NCBI GenBank assembly: GCA_023418505.1
Contig: JAEZZR010000008.1
Location: forward strand, 1 to 64,000
Direction: 5' to 3'
Length of the DNA stretch: 64,000 nt
Source of the DNA: Actinomycetes bacterium
GTDB lineage: Bacteria; Actinomycetota; Actinomycetes; Mycobacteriales; Mycobacteriaceae
The position numbers and the translations under genes were made by a program. Below the pieces are notes generated by a model that worked only from the letters and a program-made list of their open reading frames with translations, made no database searches and was not told the origin of the DNA. Shown here one piece after another: positions 1 through 8,050 of this stretch (positions are counted from its first letter, which is position 1; the number at the start of each line of letters is the position of its first letter).

Positions 1-125
1 CCACGTGTTACTCACCCGTTCGCCACTCGAGTACCAGTGCAAGCACTGGCCTTTCCGTTCGACTTGCATGTGTTAAGCACGCCGCCAGCGTTCGTCCTGA
101 GCCAGGATCAAACTCTCCACAAAAA
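1..125 (-). rRNA. rrs: 16S ribosomal RNA, 5' end only
   Basis: Read on the minus strand, the first bases carry the universal 16S start (AGAGTTTGATCCTGGCTCAG, the 27F primer site) followed by GACGAACGCTGGCGGCGTGC and the helix-6 region ending in GGGTGAGTAACACGTGG. Only about 125 nt of the 5' end lie in the window; the gene continues off the left edge. The mature 5' end is placed by analogy near 125 and may be off by several bases. The gene is transcribed away from tyrS, so an rrn operon follows the tyrS/arg cluster on the same strand. Confidence 0.97.
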
Positions 126-353
126 AACCTTCTAAAACAAACCACAACACCACCACACAAACAAACCCAAAACCAAAAAACAGTTTTACAGCCTGCACAT
201 GGAGTGTTGTTGGTGTAATCAGAAAAAACCTGTAGAAAGCTCTACATCCTAGCTAAACAAATTAACTAGCAAAAAAAGTAAAAAATGGTACTTCAAAAAA
301 AAATTAACGCATCAAACAATGTTTGAAAATAAAGTAAAGTAATCTAAGTACAT

Positions 354-382
354 CTTGGTACGCTATTGAGTTATCACACAAC
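354..382 (-). promoter_or_regulatory. conserved actinobacterial rRNA leader element (boxA-like / processing site)
   Basis: The minus strand reads TGTGTGATAACTCAATAGCG followed by TACCAAG. This resembles the leader element upstream of 16S in Mycobacterium and Corynebacterium (TTTGAGAACTCAATAGTGTG-like), which is linked to antitermination and RNase III processing of the precursor. It lies about 230 nt upstream of the 16S start. The match is by memory of the motif, not by alignment. Confidence 0.55.
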
Positions 383-558
383 ACACCCCAACACACGCTA
401 CACACAACACTCAGAACCTAAACCAACAAACTAGAATCACCATCAAAGAAGACGATGAAAATCATGTTTTGCCGTTCGGCTTGGAAGGACAACCTGGCTT
501 GCACCTGGTGTCTTTCCTTGTGTTGTGCGGCGCCTCGTTGGCGTCGCTTGCTCGATAT

Positions 559-587
559 ACACTACATAGCATGATCGAGTCACACAA
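559..587 (-). promoter_or_regulatory. putative rrn promoter
   Basis: On the minus strand there is TTGTGT, a 17-nt spacer, then TAGTGT, which is a fair sigma-A-type arrangement about 430 nt upstream of 16S. A TATAT run follows directly, so the exact -10 is uncertain. Corynebacterial rrn operons often have more than one promoter, and others may lie in 590-690. Confidence 0.35.
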
Positions 588-693
588 ACATGCAGGTCAG
601 ACAGTGTAAATGCTCATAGTTAACAGCATGTTAAACGGCGTTAAACACCGCTACACACCGTTCACAACGCGGTAAGGTCACTTCAAGCGGAAC

Positions 694-738
694 AAAAAAA
701 ATACCTAGCGACATCTGATTTCCAGATAATCACTAGGC
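694..738 (-). terminator. intrinsic terminator downstream of tyrS
   Basis: On the minus strand CCTAGTGA and TCGCTAGG form an outer stem (one G-U pair), ATCTG/CAGAT forms an inner stem around GAAAT, and TATTTTTTTT follows. This is a textbook rho-independent terminator about 125 nt after the tyrS stop. It would separate the tyrS/arg unit from the rrn promoter. Confidence 0.85.
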
Positions 739-776
739 AAGGAATTCGCTCTAGGCAACAGGTCAGCACTAGGCAA
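733..776 (-). repeat. three TTGCCTAG copies at exact 18-nt spacing
   Basis: The octamer CTAGGCAA (TTGCCTAG on the minus strand) occurs at 733-740, 751-758 and 769-776, each exactly 18 nt from the next. The last copy in transcription order (733-740) supplies the left arm of the tyrS terminator. The 10-nt spacers differ, so only the octamers are conserved. This could be a protein-binding array or decayed terminator duplication. Confidence 0.8.
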
Positions 777-861
777 TAACTTCAGGCGGTACAGCCAACG
801 GAGTAATTCGGCTTACTCGCCAATCAGCAAAAGCCCACAACCTCGCAGCGCACAAACAGAA

Positions 862-2202
862 TTAATTCACTTTCACGCCAGCGAAGTTCTTTTTACCTTT
901 GCGCAATACCAACCACCGGCCGTGGAGTAGATCTTCATTACTGAAAGTCCAATCCTCTTCACTGACCCGTTCGTTATTCACGTACGCGCCACCTTCTTTA
1001 ATGGTGCGTCGTGCATCGCCCTTGGATTTTGCTAGCCCCGTGGCTACGAGCAAATCGACGATGGAACGCGGATCGTCGTCGGCAAGCTCAGCTACTTCAG
1101 TCTCGGCGATGGCGCCTGCCAAGGTAGCTTCGTCGAGGTCTTCCAGCGACGCACGGCCGAACAGTGCCTGGGCGGCGAGCTCTACTGCCTCGGTGGCAGC
1201 AGCGCCGTGTACCAACGTGGTCATTTCCTGTGCCAGTCGGCGCTGAGCTTCGCGCTTGCCTGGGCGCTCGGCGACGGCGACCTCGTACTCAGCGATCTCT
1301 TCCTTGGTGAGGAACGTAAACCAGCGCAGGTAGTCGATAACCACAGAATCGCCGGCGTTAATGAAGTACTGGTACCAGGAGTAAGGGCTGGTCAGCTCTG
1401 GATCGAGCCACAACTTGCCGCCACCGGTGGACTTACCGAACTTCTTGCCCTCAGCGTCGGTGACCAGTGGCACGGTGATGCCGTGGACGCGCTCCTGATC
1501 TAGACGACGGTTCAAATCCACGCCGGAAACGATGTTGCCCCACTGATCGTTGCCACCGATCTGCAGGCGGCAGTTGTAATCGCGGCGTAGCTGCACGTAG
1601 TCATTGGCCTGCAGCAGCATGTAGGAAAACTCGGTGTAGGAAATACCGTCGGATTCCAGGCGACGCTTCACCGTATCGCGATCCAGCATCGTGTTCAGCG
1701 AGAAGTTCTTGCCCAGATCGCGCAGGTACTGGATGACGTTCATGGACGCCGTCCAGTCGTAGTTATTCAGCAGCACACCGTTGCCGCCGGTTTTTCCACC
1801 AGTTTCTTCGAAATCAATAAAGCGACGCAACTGGTCTTTGATCGATTCCAGGTTTTCCGCGACCTGCTCTTCGGTGAGCATGGTGCGCTCCCCAACATCA
1901 CGGGGGTCGCCGATCATGCCGGTAGCACCACCGGCCAGAGCAATCGGACGATGGCCGGCTTCCTGCAGACGCTTCAACATCAACAGCGGCACCAAATGTC
2001 CCGCGTGCAACGAACTACCCGTAGGGTCGAAGCCCACGTACGCGGTAATTGGACCTTCCGCCACAGCTTCGCGGAGGGCATCTAAGTCCGTGGACTGCGA
2101 AATCAGACCGCGCCACTGCAGCTCATCCACGATTTTTGCGGGAGCCACCGCACGCGAGGTGGTGGTTTCGTCGTTAGCTGGATTCGTCGCTGAATTAGTC
2201 AC
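862..2202 (-). CDS. tyrS: tyrosyl-tRNA synthetase
   Basis: Charges tRNA-Tyr with tyrosine in the cytoplasm. The 446-residue protein is slightly longer than the family's usual ~420 because of a Thr/Asn/Ala-rich N-terminal lead of about 25 residues. The class I signatures are HAGH at 66-69 (HIGH motif) and KFGKS at 254-258 (KMSKS motif). The tyrosine pocket segment around residues 190-225 contains YMLLQANDY and GGNDQWGN. The C-terminal ~65 residues look like an S4 RNA-binding domain. The start is GTG. TACGAT lies 7 nt upstream, so the mRNA may be leaderless. A strong terminator follows downstream. Confidence 0.96.
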   Translation of the reverse strand: MTNSATNPANDETTTSRAVAPAKIVDELQWRGLISQSTDLDALREAVAEGPITAYVGFDPTGSSLHAGHLVPLLMLKRLQEAGHRPIALAGGATGMIGDPRDVGERTMLTEEQVAENLESIKDQLRRFIDFEETGGKTGGNGVLLNNYDWTASMNVIQYLRDLGKNFSLNTMLDRDTVKRRLESDGISYTEFSYMLLQANDYVQLRRDYNCRLQIGGNDQWGNIVSGVDLNRRLDQERVHGITVPLVTDAEGKKFGKSTGGGKLWLDPELTSPYSWYQYFINAGDSVVIDYLRWFTFLTKEEIAEYEVAVAERPGKREAQRRLAQEMTTLVHGAAATEAVELAAQALFGRASLEDLDEATLAGAIAETEVAELADDDPRSIVDLLVATGLAKSKGDARRTIKEGGAYVNNERVSEEDWTFSNEDLLHGRWLVLRKGKKNFAGVKVN

Positions 2203-2209
2203 AGGCCAT

Positions 2210-2215
2210 ATCGTA
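2210..2215 (-). promoter_or_regulatory. -10 element of tyrS (leaderless start)
   Basis: TACGAT on the minus strand is followed by 7 nt and then the GTG of tyrS at 2202, which places transcription start at the start codon. No Shine-Dalgarno sequence is visible. The -35 is weak and not assigned. Confidence 0.45.
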
Positions 2216-2249
2216 GCGGACGGCGCGCAAGTTACTGCACCGAGTGCGC

Positions 2250-2432
2250 CTACTTTGCCGGCCAGGCGATGGCTTCGTCGGCAAGCATCACAGGCACGCC
2301 GTCGTCGATGCGATACGCAATCGACAAACGCGGGTTAATCAGCACCTGCTCCTCGCGGTTATATTCCAACTCGCCTTTATCCTGCGGGCATACCAGCAGG
2401 TCAAGCAGTAATGGATCAAGATCTTTCGCCAT
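2250..2432 (-). CDS. Trm112-like (UPF0434) small protein
   Basis: A 60-residue protein of the Trm112/UPF0434 family. The N-terminal LLVCPQDKGEL segment corresponds to the family's LxCPxCKGxL region, but with only one of the usual cysteines, so metal binding is doubtful. RLSIAYRIDDGVPVM matches the family's conserved C-terminal block. Family members can act as small activating partners of methyltransferases; no specific partner can be named here. It sits between argH (42 nt) and tyrS (47 nt) on the same strand. Confidence 0.85.
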   Translation of the reverse strand: MAKDLDPLLLDLLVCPQDKGELEYNREEQVLINPRLSIAYRIDDGVPVMLADEAIAWPAK

Positions 2433-2474
2433 GATTTACCTCGCTTACCTATCCGCTTTCCTAGTCCCGCGAGC

Positions 2475-3941
2475 CTATCCGCGCACCGCAGTAGTTGCCC
2501 ACTGGCGCGCCTGCTGATTGGCTGCATCCACGCGCTCGAGTTGTTCGCGCACGCGCACGCCGGCTGTACCACCGCGGGTATCTCGGCTGGCGACGGCACC
2601 GTCAATGGTCAGCACATCGCGCACCTGCGGCGTCAAAGCCGGATGTACTTCAGCCAATTCCTGGTCGGTGAGTTCATCCAACCCAATACCGCCGCGTGAT
2701 TCGGCGATGCGCACGCACTGGCCGGAAGCCTCATGAGCATCCCGGAACGGCACGCCCTGGCGCACCAACCACTCGGCCAAATCGGTCGCCAACGTGTAAC
2801 CCGCTGGCGCGAGCTCGCGCATGCGCTGTTCGTGGAAAGTCAGGGTTTCTACCAGGCCAGTCATCGCTGGAAGCAGCAGCATCAGCTGAGCCACCGAATC
2901 GATCACTGGCTCTTTGTCTTCCTGCAGATCTCGGTTGTAAGCCAGTGGCTGCGCTTTCAACGTTGCCAGCAAGCCTGCAGCATTGCCGATCAAGCGGCCA
3001 GTCTTACCGCGGGTTAGCTCTGCCACATCCGGGTTCTTCTTCTGCGGCATGATCGACGAACCGGTGGACCACTGATCAGCCAACGTCACGTAGCCAAATT
3101 CTGGGGTTGCCCAGGCAATGATCTCCTCAGCCAACCGCGACATATCTACCGCGATTTGCGCCAACACGAACGCCGCCTCGGAGGCGAAGTCCCGCGAGCT
3201 GGTGGCGTCGATCGAATTATCTGCAGCTTCGGCGAATCCTAGTTCCGCGGCGATTGCTTCAGGATCCAAGCTTAACGACGAACCGGCCAACGCACCCGAA
3301 CCATAAGGCGAAACCGACAGGCGACGATCCAAATCCTGCAGCCGATCAATATCGCGCAGTAGCGGATGCGCATGCGCCAACAGCTGATGTGCCAGCAACA
3401 CTGGCTGTGCTGCCTGGAAGTGCGTTTTACCCGGCATGATCGCCTCTGGATGAGCGTGGGCTTGGCTGCTCAACGCACCAACCAAATCGCTTACTCCAGC
3501 AGCCACATCACGAATCGCGTCGCGCAGCCACATCCGAAATAGAGCGGCTACCTGGTCGTTACGCGACCGGCCAGCACGCAACCGGCCGCCGACTTCCGGC
3601 CCCACTCGATCAATCAGGCCACGTTCCATCGCGCCGTGCACATCTTCGTCGCTAGGCAAAGGTCCAAACTCACCGGAAGCTACATCTGCGCCCAGGCGGT
3701 CGAGGCCGTCGATCATGGTGGCGAAGTCGTCGTCAGACAAAAGCCCCTTGTTGTGCAGCACGCGCGCATGGGCTTTCGACGCCAGCACATCGTAAGGCGC
3801 CAACACCCAGTCGAAGTGCGTGGACTTGCTCAGCGCAGCCATGGCCTCGGCGGGGCCGCCAGCAAAACGACCTCCCCACAGCGAACCTTCATTGGTACCG
3901 TGCTTTTCCGGCGTTTGGGACTTCGACGACGACTGCGTCAT
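2475..3941 (-). CDS. argH: argininosuccinate lyase
   Basis: Last step of arginine synthesis: argininosuccinate to arginine and fumarate. The 488-residue protein belongs to the fumarase/aspartase superfamily. The signature GSSIMPQKKNPD lies near residues 300-312 and contains the flexible catalytic-serine loop. TSSRDF and the early SEDVHGAMERGL segment also match the family. The N-terminus carries about 20 extra Ser/Gln/Lys-rich residues before LWGGRF. GGAG lies 7-8 nt before the ATG. It is the last gene of the arginine cluster, 55 nt after argG. Confidence 0.97.
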   Translation of the reverse strand: MTQSSSKSQTPEKHGTNEGSLWGGRFAGGPAEAMAALSKSTHFDWVLAPYDVLASKAHARVLHNKGLLSDDDFATMIDGLDRLGADVASGEFGPLPSDEDVHGAMERGLIDRVGPEVGGRLRAGRSRNDQVAALFRMWLRDAIRDVAAGVSDLVGALSSQAHAHPEAIMPGKTHFQAAQPVLLAHQLLAHAHPLLRDIDRLQDLDRRLSVSPYGSGALAGSSLSLDPEAIAAELGFAEAADNSIDATSSRDFASEAAFVLAQIAVDMSRLAEEIIAWATPEFGYVTLADQWSTGSSIMPQKKNPDVAELTRGKTGRLIGNAAGLLATLKAQPLAYNRDLQEDKEPVIDSVAQLMLLLPAMTGLVETLTFHEQRMRELAPAGYTLATDLAEWLVRQGVPFRDAHEASGQCVRIAESRGGIGLDELTDQELAEVHPALTPQVRDVLTIDGAVASRDTRGGTAGVRVREQLERVDAANQQARQWATTAVRG

Positions 3942-3996
3942 GAAAATACTCCGCTTCTTCTGGGCAAACTACTGAAACGCTACAGGGACGCGTGAT

Positions 3997-5196
3997 TTAC
4001 AGGTTGAAATCGCGCTTGGCAGCCATCTTCGAAGACAGGCCGTGCAGCTCTACGAAGCCGCGAGCCAAGGTCTGGTCGAAGGTGTCGCCCTCGTCGTAGG
4101 TAGCCAAGTTGAAGTCGTACAGCGAGGTATTCGAACGGCGACCATTGACGTTGCAGTTGCCTGCGTGCATCACCATACGGATGTCGCCGGAAACGCCCTG
4201 CTGAGACTCCTCAATGAAAGTATCCAGCGCACGCTTCAGCGGTGAGAACCACAGTCCGTCGTAAACCAGCTCTGCCCACTTGCCTTCCACGCCACGCTTG
4301 TAGCGGGCAAGTTCGCGCTCGACAGTGACGTCTTCCAACGCCTGGTGAGCAGTCATCAGCGCAATAGCACCTGGAGCTTCGTAGATTTCGCGGGACTTAA
4401 TGCCCACCAGACGGTCTTCCACCATGTCCAGACGGCCAATGCCCTGCGCACCGGCGCGACGATTCATCTCTTCGATGGCCTGCAGCACGGTGACGGACTT
4501 CCCGTCGATAGCGGTTGGCTTGCCATTTTCGAAGCTGATGATGACTTCGTCTGGCGACGAGAAGTTCAGCGTTGGATCCTCGGTGTACGCGTAAACATCC
4601 TTGGTAGGTGCATTCCAGAGATCCTCCAGGTAGCCGGTTTCGATCGCACGGCCGAAGAGGTTCTGGTCGATGGAAAATGGAGAGGACTTAGACTGCTCGA
4701 TCGGCAGGTCGCGCTCTTCAGCGAAGGCAATGGCCTTGTCACGGGTCCATGCGAAGTCGCGTGCTGGTGCGATGATCTTTAGATCTGGCGCAGTGTTCGC
4801 GAAACCAACTTCGAAACGCACCTGGTCGTTGCCCTTACCCGTGCAACCGTGTGCCACGTGGGTGCCACCAAACTCTGCAGCCGTCTTGGTCATGTGCTTG
4901 ACAATCAATGGGCGCGACAATGCAGACACCAATGGGTACTGCTTCATGTACAAGCCGTTGGCCTTGATGGTTGGCAGGCAGTATTCCTCGGCGAATTCGT
5001 CCTTGGCATCTACCACTACCGATTCCACGGCACCGGCATCTAATGCGCGCTGGCGAATGGATTCCATGTCTTCGCCGCCCTGCCCCACATCGATGGATAC
5101 AGCTACCACGTCGCCGCCGGTCATTTCCTTCAAGTAAGGGATAGCAACGGTGGTGTCCAGTCCGCCGGAGTAGGCAAGAATTACGCGATCAGTCAT
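3997..5196 (-). CDS. argG: argininosuccinate synthase
   Basis: Joins citrulline and aspartate with ATP to give argininosuccinate. The 399-residue length is typical. The N-terminal AYSGGLDTT is the PP-loop ATP pyrophosphatase motif; GCTGKGNDQVRFE and the downstream citrulline/aspartate-binding blocks are intact. AAGGAGC stands just upstream of the ATG. The 76-nt gap to argR is AT-rich and may hold a secondary promoter, with weak ArgR-like half sites (TTCA...TGAA) that I do not call as an operator. Confidence 0.97.
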   Translation of the reverse strand: MTDRVILAYSGGLDTTVAIPYLKEMTGGDVVAVSIDVGQGGEDMESIRQRALDAGAVESVVVDAKDEFAEEYCLPTIKANGLYMKQYPLVSALSRPLIVKHMTKTAAEFGGTHVAHGCTGKGNDQVRFEVGFANTAPDLKIIAPARDFAWTRDKAIAFAEERDLPIEQSKSSPFSIDQNLFGRAIETGYLEDLWNAPTKDVYAYTEDPTLNFSSPDEVIISFENGKPTAIDGKSVTVLQAIEEMNRRAGAQGIGRLDMVEDRLVGIKSREIYEAPGAIALMTAHQALEDVTVERELARYKRGVEGKWAELVYDGLWFSPLKRALDTFIEESQQGVSGDIRMVMHAGNCNVNGRRSNTSLYDFNLATYDEGDTFDQTLARGFVELHGLSSKMAAKRDFNL

Positions 5197-5272
5197 GAAA
5201 GCTCCTTAAATCAAAAATTAACTTCAATAAAAATTAGCAAAATTCAGGTATGAAATTTTGGTAGCTTACCAG

Positions 5273-5782
5273 CTACAACTGTGTGATGGTGCCCGCCAGT
5301 TCTTTGCCTGTCATAGGCTCGCGCGCCAGACACATTACGGTATCGTCGCCCGCTATCGTACCTACGATCTGCGGCAGATTCGCCCGGTCTACCACGCTGG
5401 CTAAATACTGCGCGGCACCTGGTGGAGTACGCAGCACTGCAATAGATCCGGAGTGATCGCTGGCGACGAGGAGCTCATCCATCACCCGCCTTAGGCGAGC
5501 GACAGCGCCCTCCGAGCTAGGCACACCAGTTTCTTCGGCGACGATTCGGTAATAAGAATTGCCATCCTCGCCGCGAACTTTGCGGGCAGCCAGCTCGTCG
5601 AGATCGCGTGACAGCGTGGCTTGGGCAACGGATACCCCTTGACTAAGCAGCAAGTCAACCAATTGGCCTTGACTAGAGATATTGTGTTGTCCCAGCAACT
5701 GCGCAATCAACGCCTGCCGTGCGGTGCGCGATCCAGGCGAACTCACCGGCTTAGTCTGATCTATTTCCTTCGCTGAAGTCAC
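5273..5782 (-). CDS. argR: arginine repressor ArgR
   Basis: Hexameric arginine-responsive repressor of the arg genes. Of its 169 residues, the N-terminal winged helix (about 20-90) holds the recognition segment QATLSRDLDEL. The C-terminal domain has the arginine-binding GTIAGDDTVM block near 140-150. The ATG overlaps the argF stop by 4 nt (ATGA), so translation is coupled. A small perfect hairpin (GTAGCT/AGCTAC, 5261-5276) covers its stop codon. Placed inside the operon it controls, it gives an autoregulated loop together with the operator before argC. Confidence 0.95.
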   Translation of the reverse strand: MTSAKEIDQTKPVSSPGSRTARQALIAQLLGQHNISSQGQLVDLLLSQGVSVAQATLSRDLDELAARKVRGEDGNSYYRIVAEETGVPSSEGAVARLRRVMDELLVASDHSGSIAVLRTPPGAAQYLASVVDRANLPQIVGTIAGDDTVMCLAREPMTGKELAGTITQL

Positions 5783-6807
5783 TGCCGAACCAGCCAGGTC
5801 ATCAACGCCTTCTGGGCATGCATCCGGTTCTCGGCCTCATCGAAGACCACCGACTGCGGTCCATCGATCACTTCAGCCGTGACTTCATTGCCACGGTAGG
5901 CCGGAAGGCAGTGCAGGAAAATGGCGTCGTCGTTAGCCTGAGCCATCAAATCCGTATTCACCTGATACGGGCGGAATGGAGTGGCGCGATCCTTGCCATC
6001 GCTTTCTTGGCCCATAGAGACCCACGTATCGGTGATCACTACATCGGCATCGGTGATCGCCGCCGCCACATCATCGGTAACCGTGACCGTGGCACCAGTA
6101 CCTTCGGCTACCTGCTGCGCCCGAGAGACAAACTTCTGCTCCGGCCAGAACTGCTGGGGCGCGCAGATCGTGATGTCCAACCCCGCGGTAGCGAAGCCCA
6201 GCATGTAGGAATTAGCCATATTGTTCGCGCCATCGCCGAAATACACAGCCTTTAGCGAACGCAAACCAGCCACACCCTGATCCGGGCACTTGTGCTCGAT
6301 GATGGTTTGGAGATCCGCCAAGATTTGGCAGGGGTGGAAATCATCAGACAGCGAATTAATTACCGGCACAGTGGCAGCGGCTGCCATAGCTTCAAGCCCC
6401 TCTTGGGCGTAAGTGCGCCAGACAATCGTGGACACAAACCGCGATAACACCGCAGCGGTGTCTTCGTAGGTCTCACCTTTGCCCATCTGGGAGGCAGACG
6501 TATCCACCACGATCGCATTGCCACCAAGGGCAGCGATACCGGCATCGAAAGAAAAGCGCGTGCGCGTCGAAGTCTTGTCGAACAGCACAGCGACCGACTG
6601 TGGGCCGGCAAAAGGCTGCTCGCGGTACGGATCCTGCTTCAGTTCGGCGGCCAGGGATAGCACTTCGGCCTGTTCGGCGGGCGATAAGTCGTCGTCAGCT
6701 AAGAAATGGCGTACCCCACTCGCACTGCGATAGCGCGGCAGGGACTCCACGGTCGCAGAATTGCCCGCGCGCGATCCAGTGGCGCCGGATCCAACAGCGT
6801 CAGTCAT
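5779..6807 (-). CDS. argF: ornithine carbamoyltransferase
   Basis: Converts ornithine and carbamoyl phosphate to citrulline. Carbamoyl-phosphate contacts are seen in FDKTSTRTRFSF (STRTR motif, around residue 78) and the ornithine-side motif HCLPAYRG near the C-terminus. The 342-residue length includes about 25 extra N-terminal residues rich in Gly/Ser/Ala before the conserved RHFLADDDLSP. Its start overlaps the end of argD by 8 nt, so the two are probably translationally coupled. Confidence 0.97.
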   Translation of the reverse strand: MTDAVGSGATGSRAGNSATVESLPRYRSASGVRHFLADDDLSPAEQAEVLSLAAELKQDPYREQPFAGPQSVAVLFDKTSTRTRFSFDAGIAALGGNAIVVDTSASQMGKGETYEDTAAVLSRFVSTIVWRTYAQEGLEAMAAAATVPVINSLSDDFHPCQILADLQTIIEHKCPDQGVAGLRSLKAVYFGDGANNMANSYMLGFATAGLDITICAPQQFWPEQKFVSRAQQVAEGTGATVTVTDDVAAAITDADVVITDTWVSMGQESDGKDRATPFRPYQVNTDLMAQANDDAIFLHCLPAYRGNEVTAEVIDGPQSVVFDEAENRMHAQKALMTWLVRQ

Positions 6808-8050
6808 GAGCTGCCTCCTTTAAACACGTAGCCACCAGGTTGACGGCTTCCGTAATTTCCTCATCAGTTAGGTTCAGCGGTGGCACCAGGCGCACGACGT
6901 TCGGCTGCGGCGCATTCAGAATCACGCCATGGCGGTAGCCGGCATCCACGGCGGCCTTGGCGTAATCGTCGGTAAGCACCAAGCCCAGCATGAAACCGCG
7001 TCCGCGCACGTGATCGACCTGCTCCAGCGCTGCCAGACGACGCGCCAGCACCTTGCCCTTTTCCAGCACACGCGGAATCAGTTGCTCCTGCTCCAGGGTG
7101 TCCAGCACTGCCAGCCCTGCCGCGGCACAGATTGGATTGCCACCAAACGTGGTGCCGTGAGCGCCCGGAGTAAACAACTTCGCAGCCGAACCTTGCGCCA
7201 TCACCGCGCCCAGTGGCAAACCGCCGCCGAGGCCCTTAGCGAGGGTCATGATGTCGGGCTGGATGTCGTCGTGCTGATGAGCAAACCACGCACCAGTGCG
7301 ACCGATACCGGTTTGTACTTCGTCGACGATCATCAGGATGTCATAGCGCGACGTAATCTCACGCACCTGTTTTAGATAACCTTCCGGCGGTGCCACCACC
7401 CCGGTTTCACCCTGGATTGGTTCCAAGATCACCGCAGCCACACCTAGTGGATCGGACTCGATGGTCTTGGTTAGGAAGTCGATGTCGCCATAAGGCACGA
7501 ACTCCACGCCGGCGGGCATCGGCTCGAATGGCGCGCGCTTATCGGGCTGCCCGGTCATCGCCAGAGCACCCATCGTGCGGCCGTGGAAACCATGGTTGGT
7601 GGAAATAATGCGGCGCCGGCCGGTCAGTCGCGCCAGCTTGAAAGCCGCTTCGTTGGCCTCCGTGCCAGAGTTGCAGAACATCAAACGGGTGGAATCCTCG
7701 TCCCACCCCGCCAGCTCAATCAACCGGCGTGCCAGGCGCAACGGCGTTGGCGAGCCGAAAATATTCGACACATGCGACAGCGTGCCTACCTGCTGCGTCA
7801 CCGCATCCACAATCGCGGGATGATTGTGCCCCAGCGCATTAACCGCAATGCCCGCCAGCAAATCCAGGTACTTGTTGCCCTCGGAATCCTCCAGGTACGC
7901 ACCCTGGCCACGCACGATTTCTACGCGTGGCGTGCCGTAGTTATTCATCATGGTGTGGTTCCACGTCTCGGGGAACGCACTAGTTGCCTTCGGGGATGCA
8001 CTGGTAGTTGCCGGAGATGCACTGGATCCCGTTTGTTGAATGTCACTCAT
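6800..8050 (-). CDS. argD: acetylornithine aminotransferase
   Basis: PLP-dependent class III aminotransferase that turns N-acetylglutamate semialdehyde into N-acetylornithine. The PLP lysine lies in MTLAKGLGGGLPLGA, preceded by IVDEVQTGIGRTG with the pyridine-binding aspartate. FCNSGTEANEAAFKLAR is the phosphate-binding region. The 416 residues exceed the usual ~390-400 because of an N-terminal extension made of a 7-residue tandem repeat. The ATG overlaps the argB stop by 4 nt. Confidence 0.96.
   Translation of the reverse strand: MSDIQQTGSSASPATTSASPKATSAFPETWNHTMMNNYGTPRVEIVRGQGAYLEDSEGNKYLDLLAGIAVNALGHNHPAIVDAVTQQVGTLSHVSNIFGSPTPLRLARRLIELAGWDEDSTRLMFCNSGTEANEAAFKLARLTGRRRIISTNHGFHGRTMGALAMTGQPDKRAPFEPMPAGVEFVPYGDIDFLTKTIESDPLGVAAVILEPIQGETGVVAPPEGYLKQVREITSRYDILMIVDEVQTGIGRTGAWFAHQHDDIQPDIMTLAKGLGGGLPLGAVMAQGSAAKLFTPGAHGTTFGGNPICAAAGLAVLDTLEQEQLIPRVLEKGKVLARRLAALEQVDHVRGRGFMLGLVLTDDYAKAAVDAGYRHGVILNAPQPNVVRLVPPLNLTDEEITEAVNLVATCLKEAAHD
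7961..8023 (-). repeat. 21-bp repeat, three units, in the argD 5' end
   Basis: Residues 10-30 of ArgD are three 7-residue units: SASPATT, SASPKAT and SAFPETW. The DNA shows matching 21-bp units on the minus strand. The repeat lies before the conserved fold and keeps frame, so copy number could vary without loss of enzyme. Confidence 0.8.

Larger units (their letters stand above)
126..861 (-). other. rRNA leader and tyrS-rrn intergenic region
   Basis: No convincing protein gene lies here. Reading on the minus strand from tyrS, it holds the tyrS terminator with TTGCCTAG repeats, a promoter zone around 540-690, a leader with possible hairpin arms (for example AAGGACA/TGTC-CTT around 484-520), the conserved leader element at 354-382, and a very AT-rich stretch at 230-350 that includes the small palindrome CAAACAATGTTTG before the 16S start. 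The AT-rich part just before 16S fits a pre-rRNA leader that is trimmed away. Promoter positions within it are only guesses. Confidence 0.6.

Noticed and set aside
5221..5260. Second ArgR box before argG
   Set aside because: TTCA/TGAA half sites are present but spacing and symmetry are poor compared with the argC operator.
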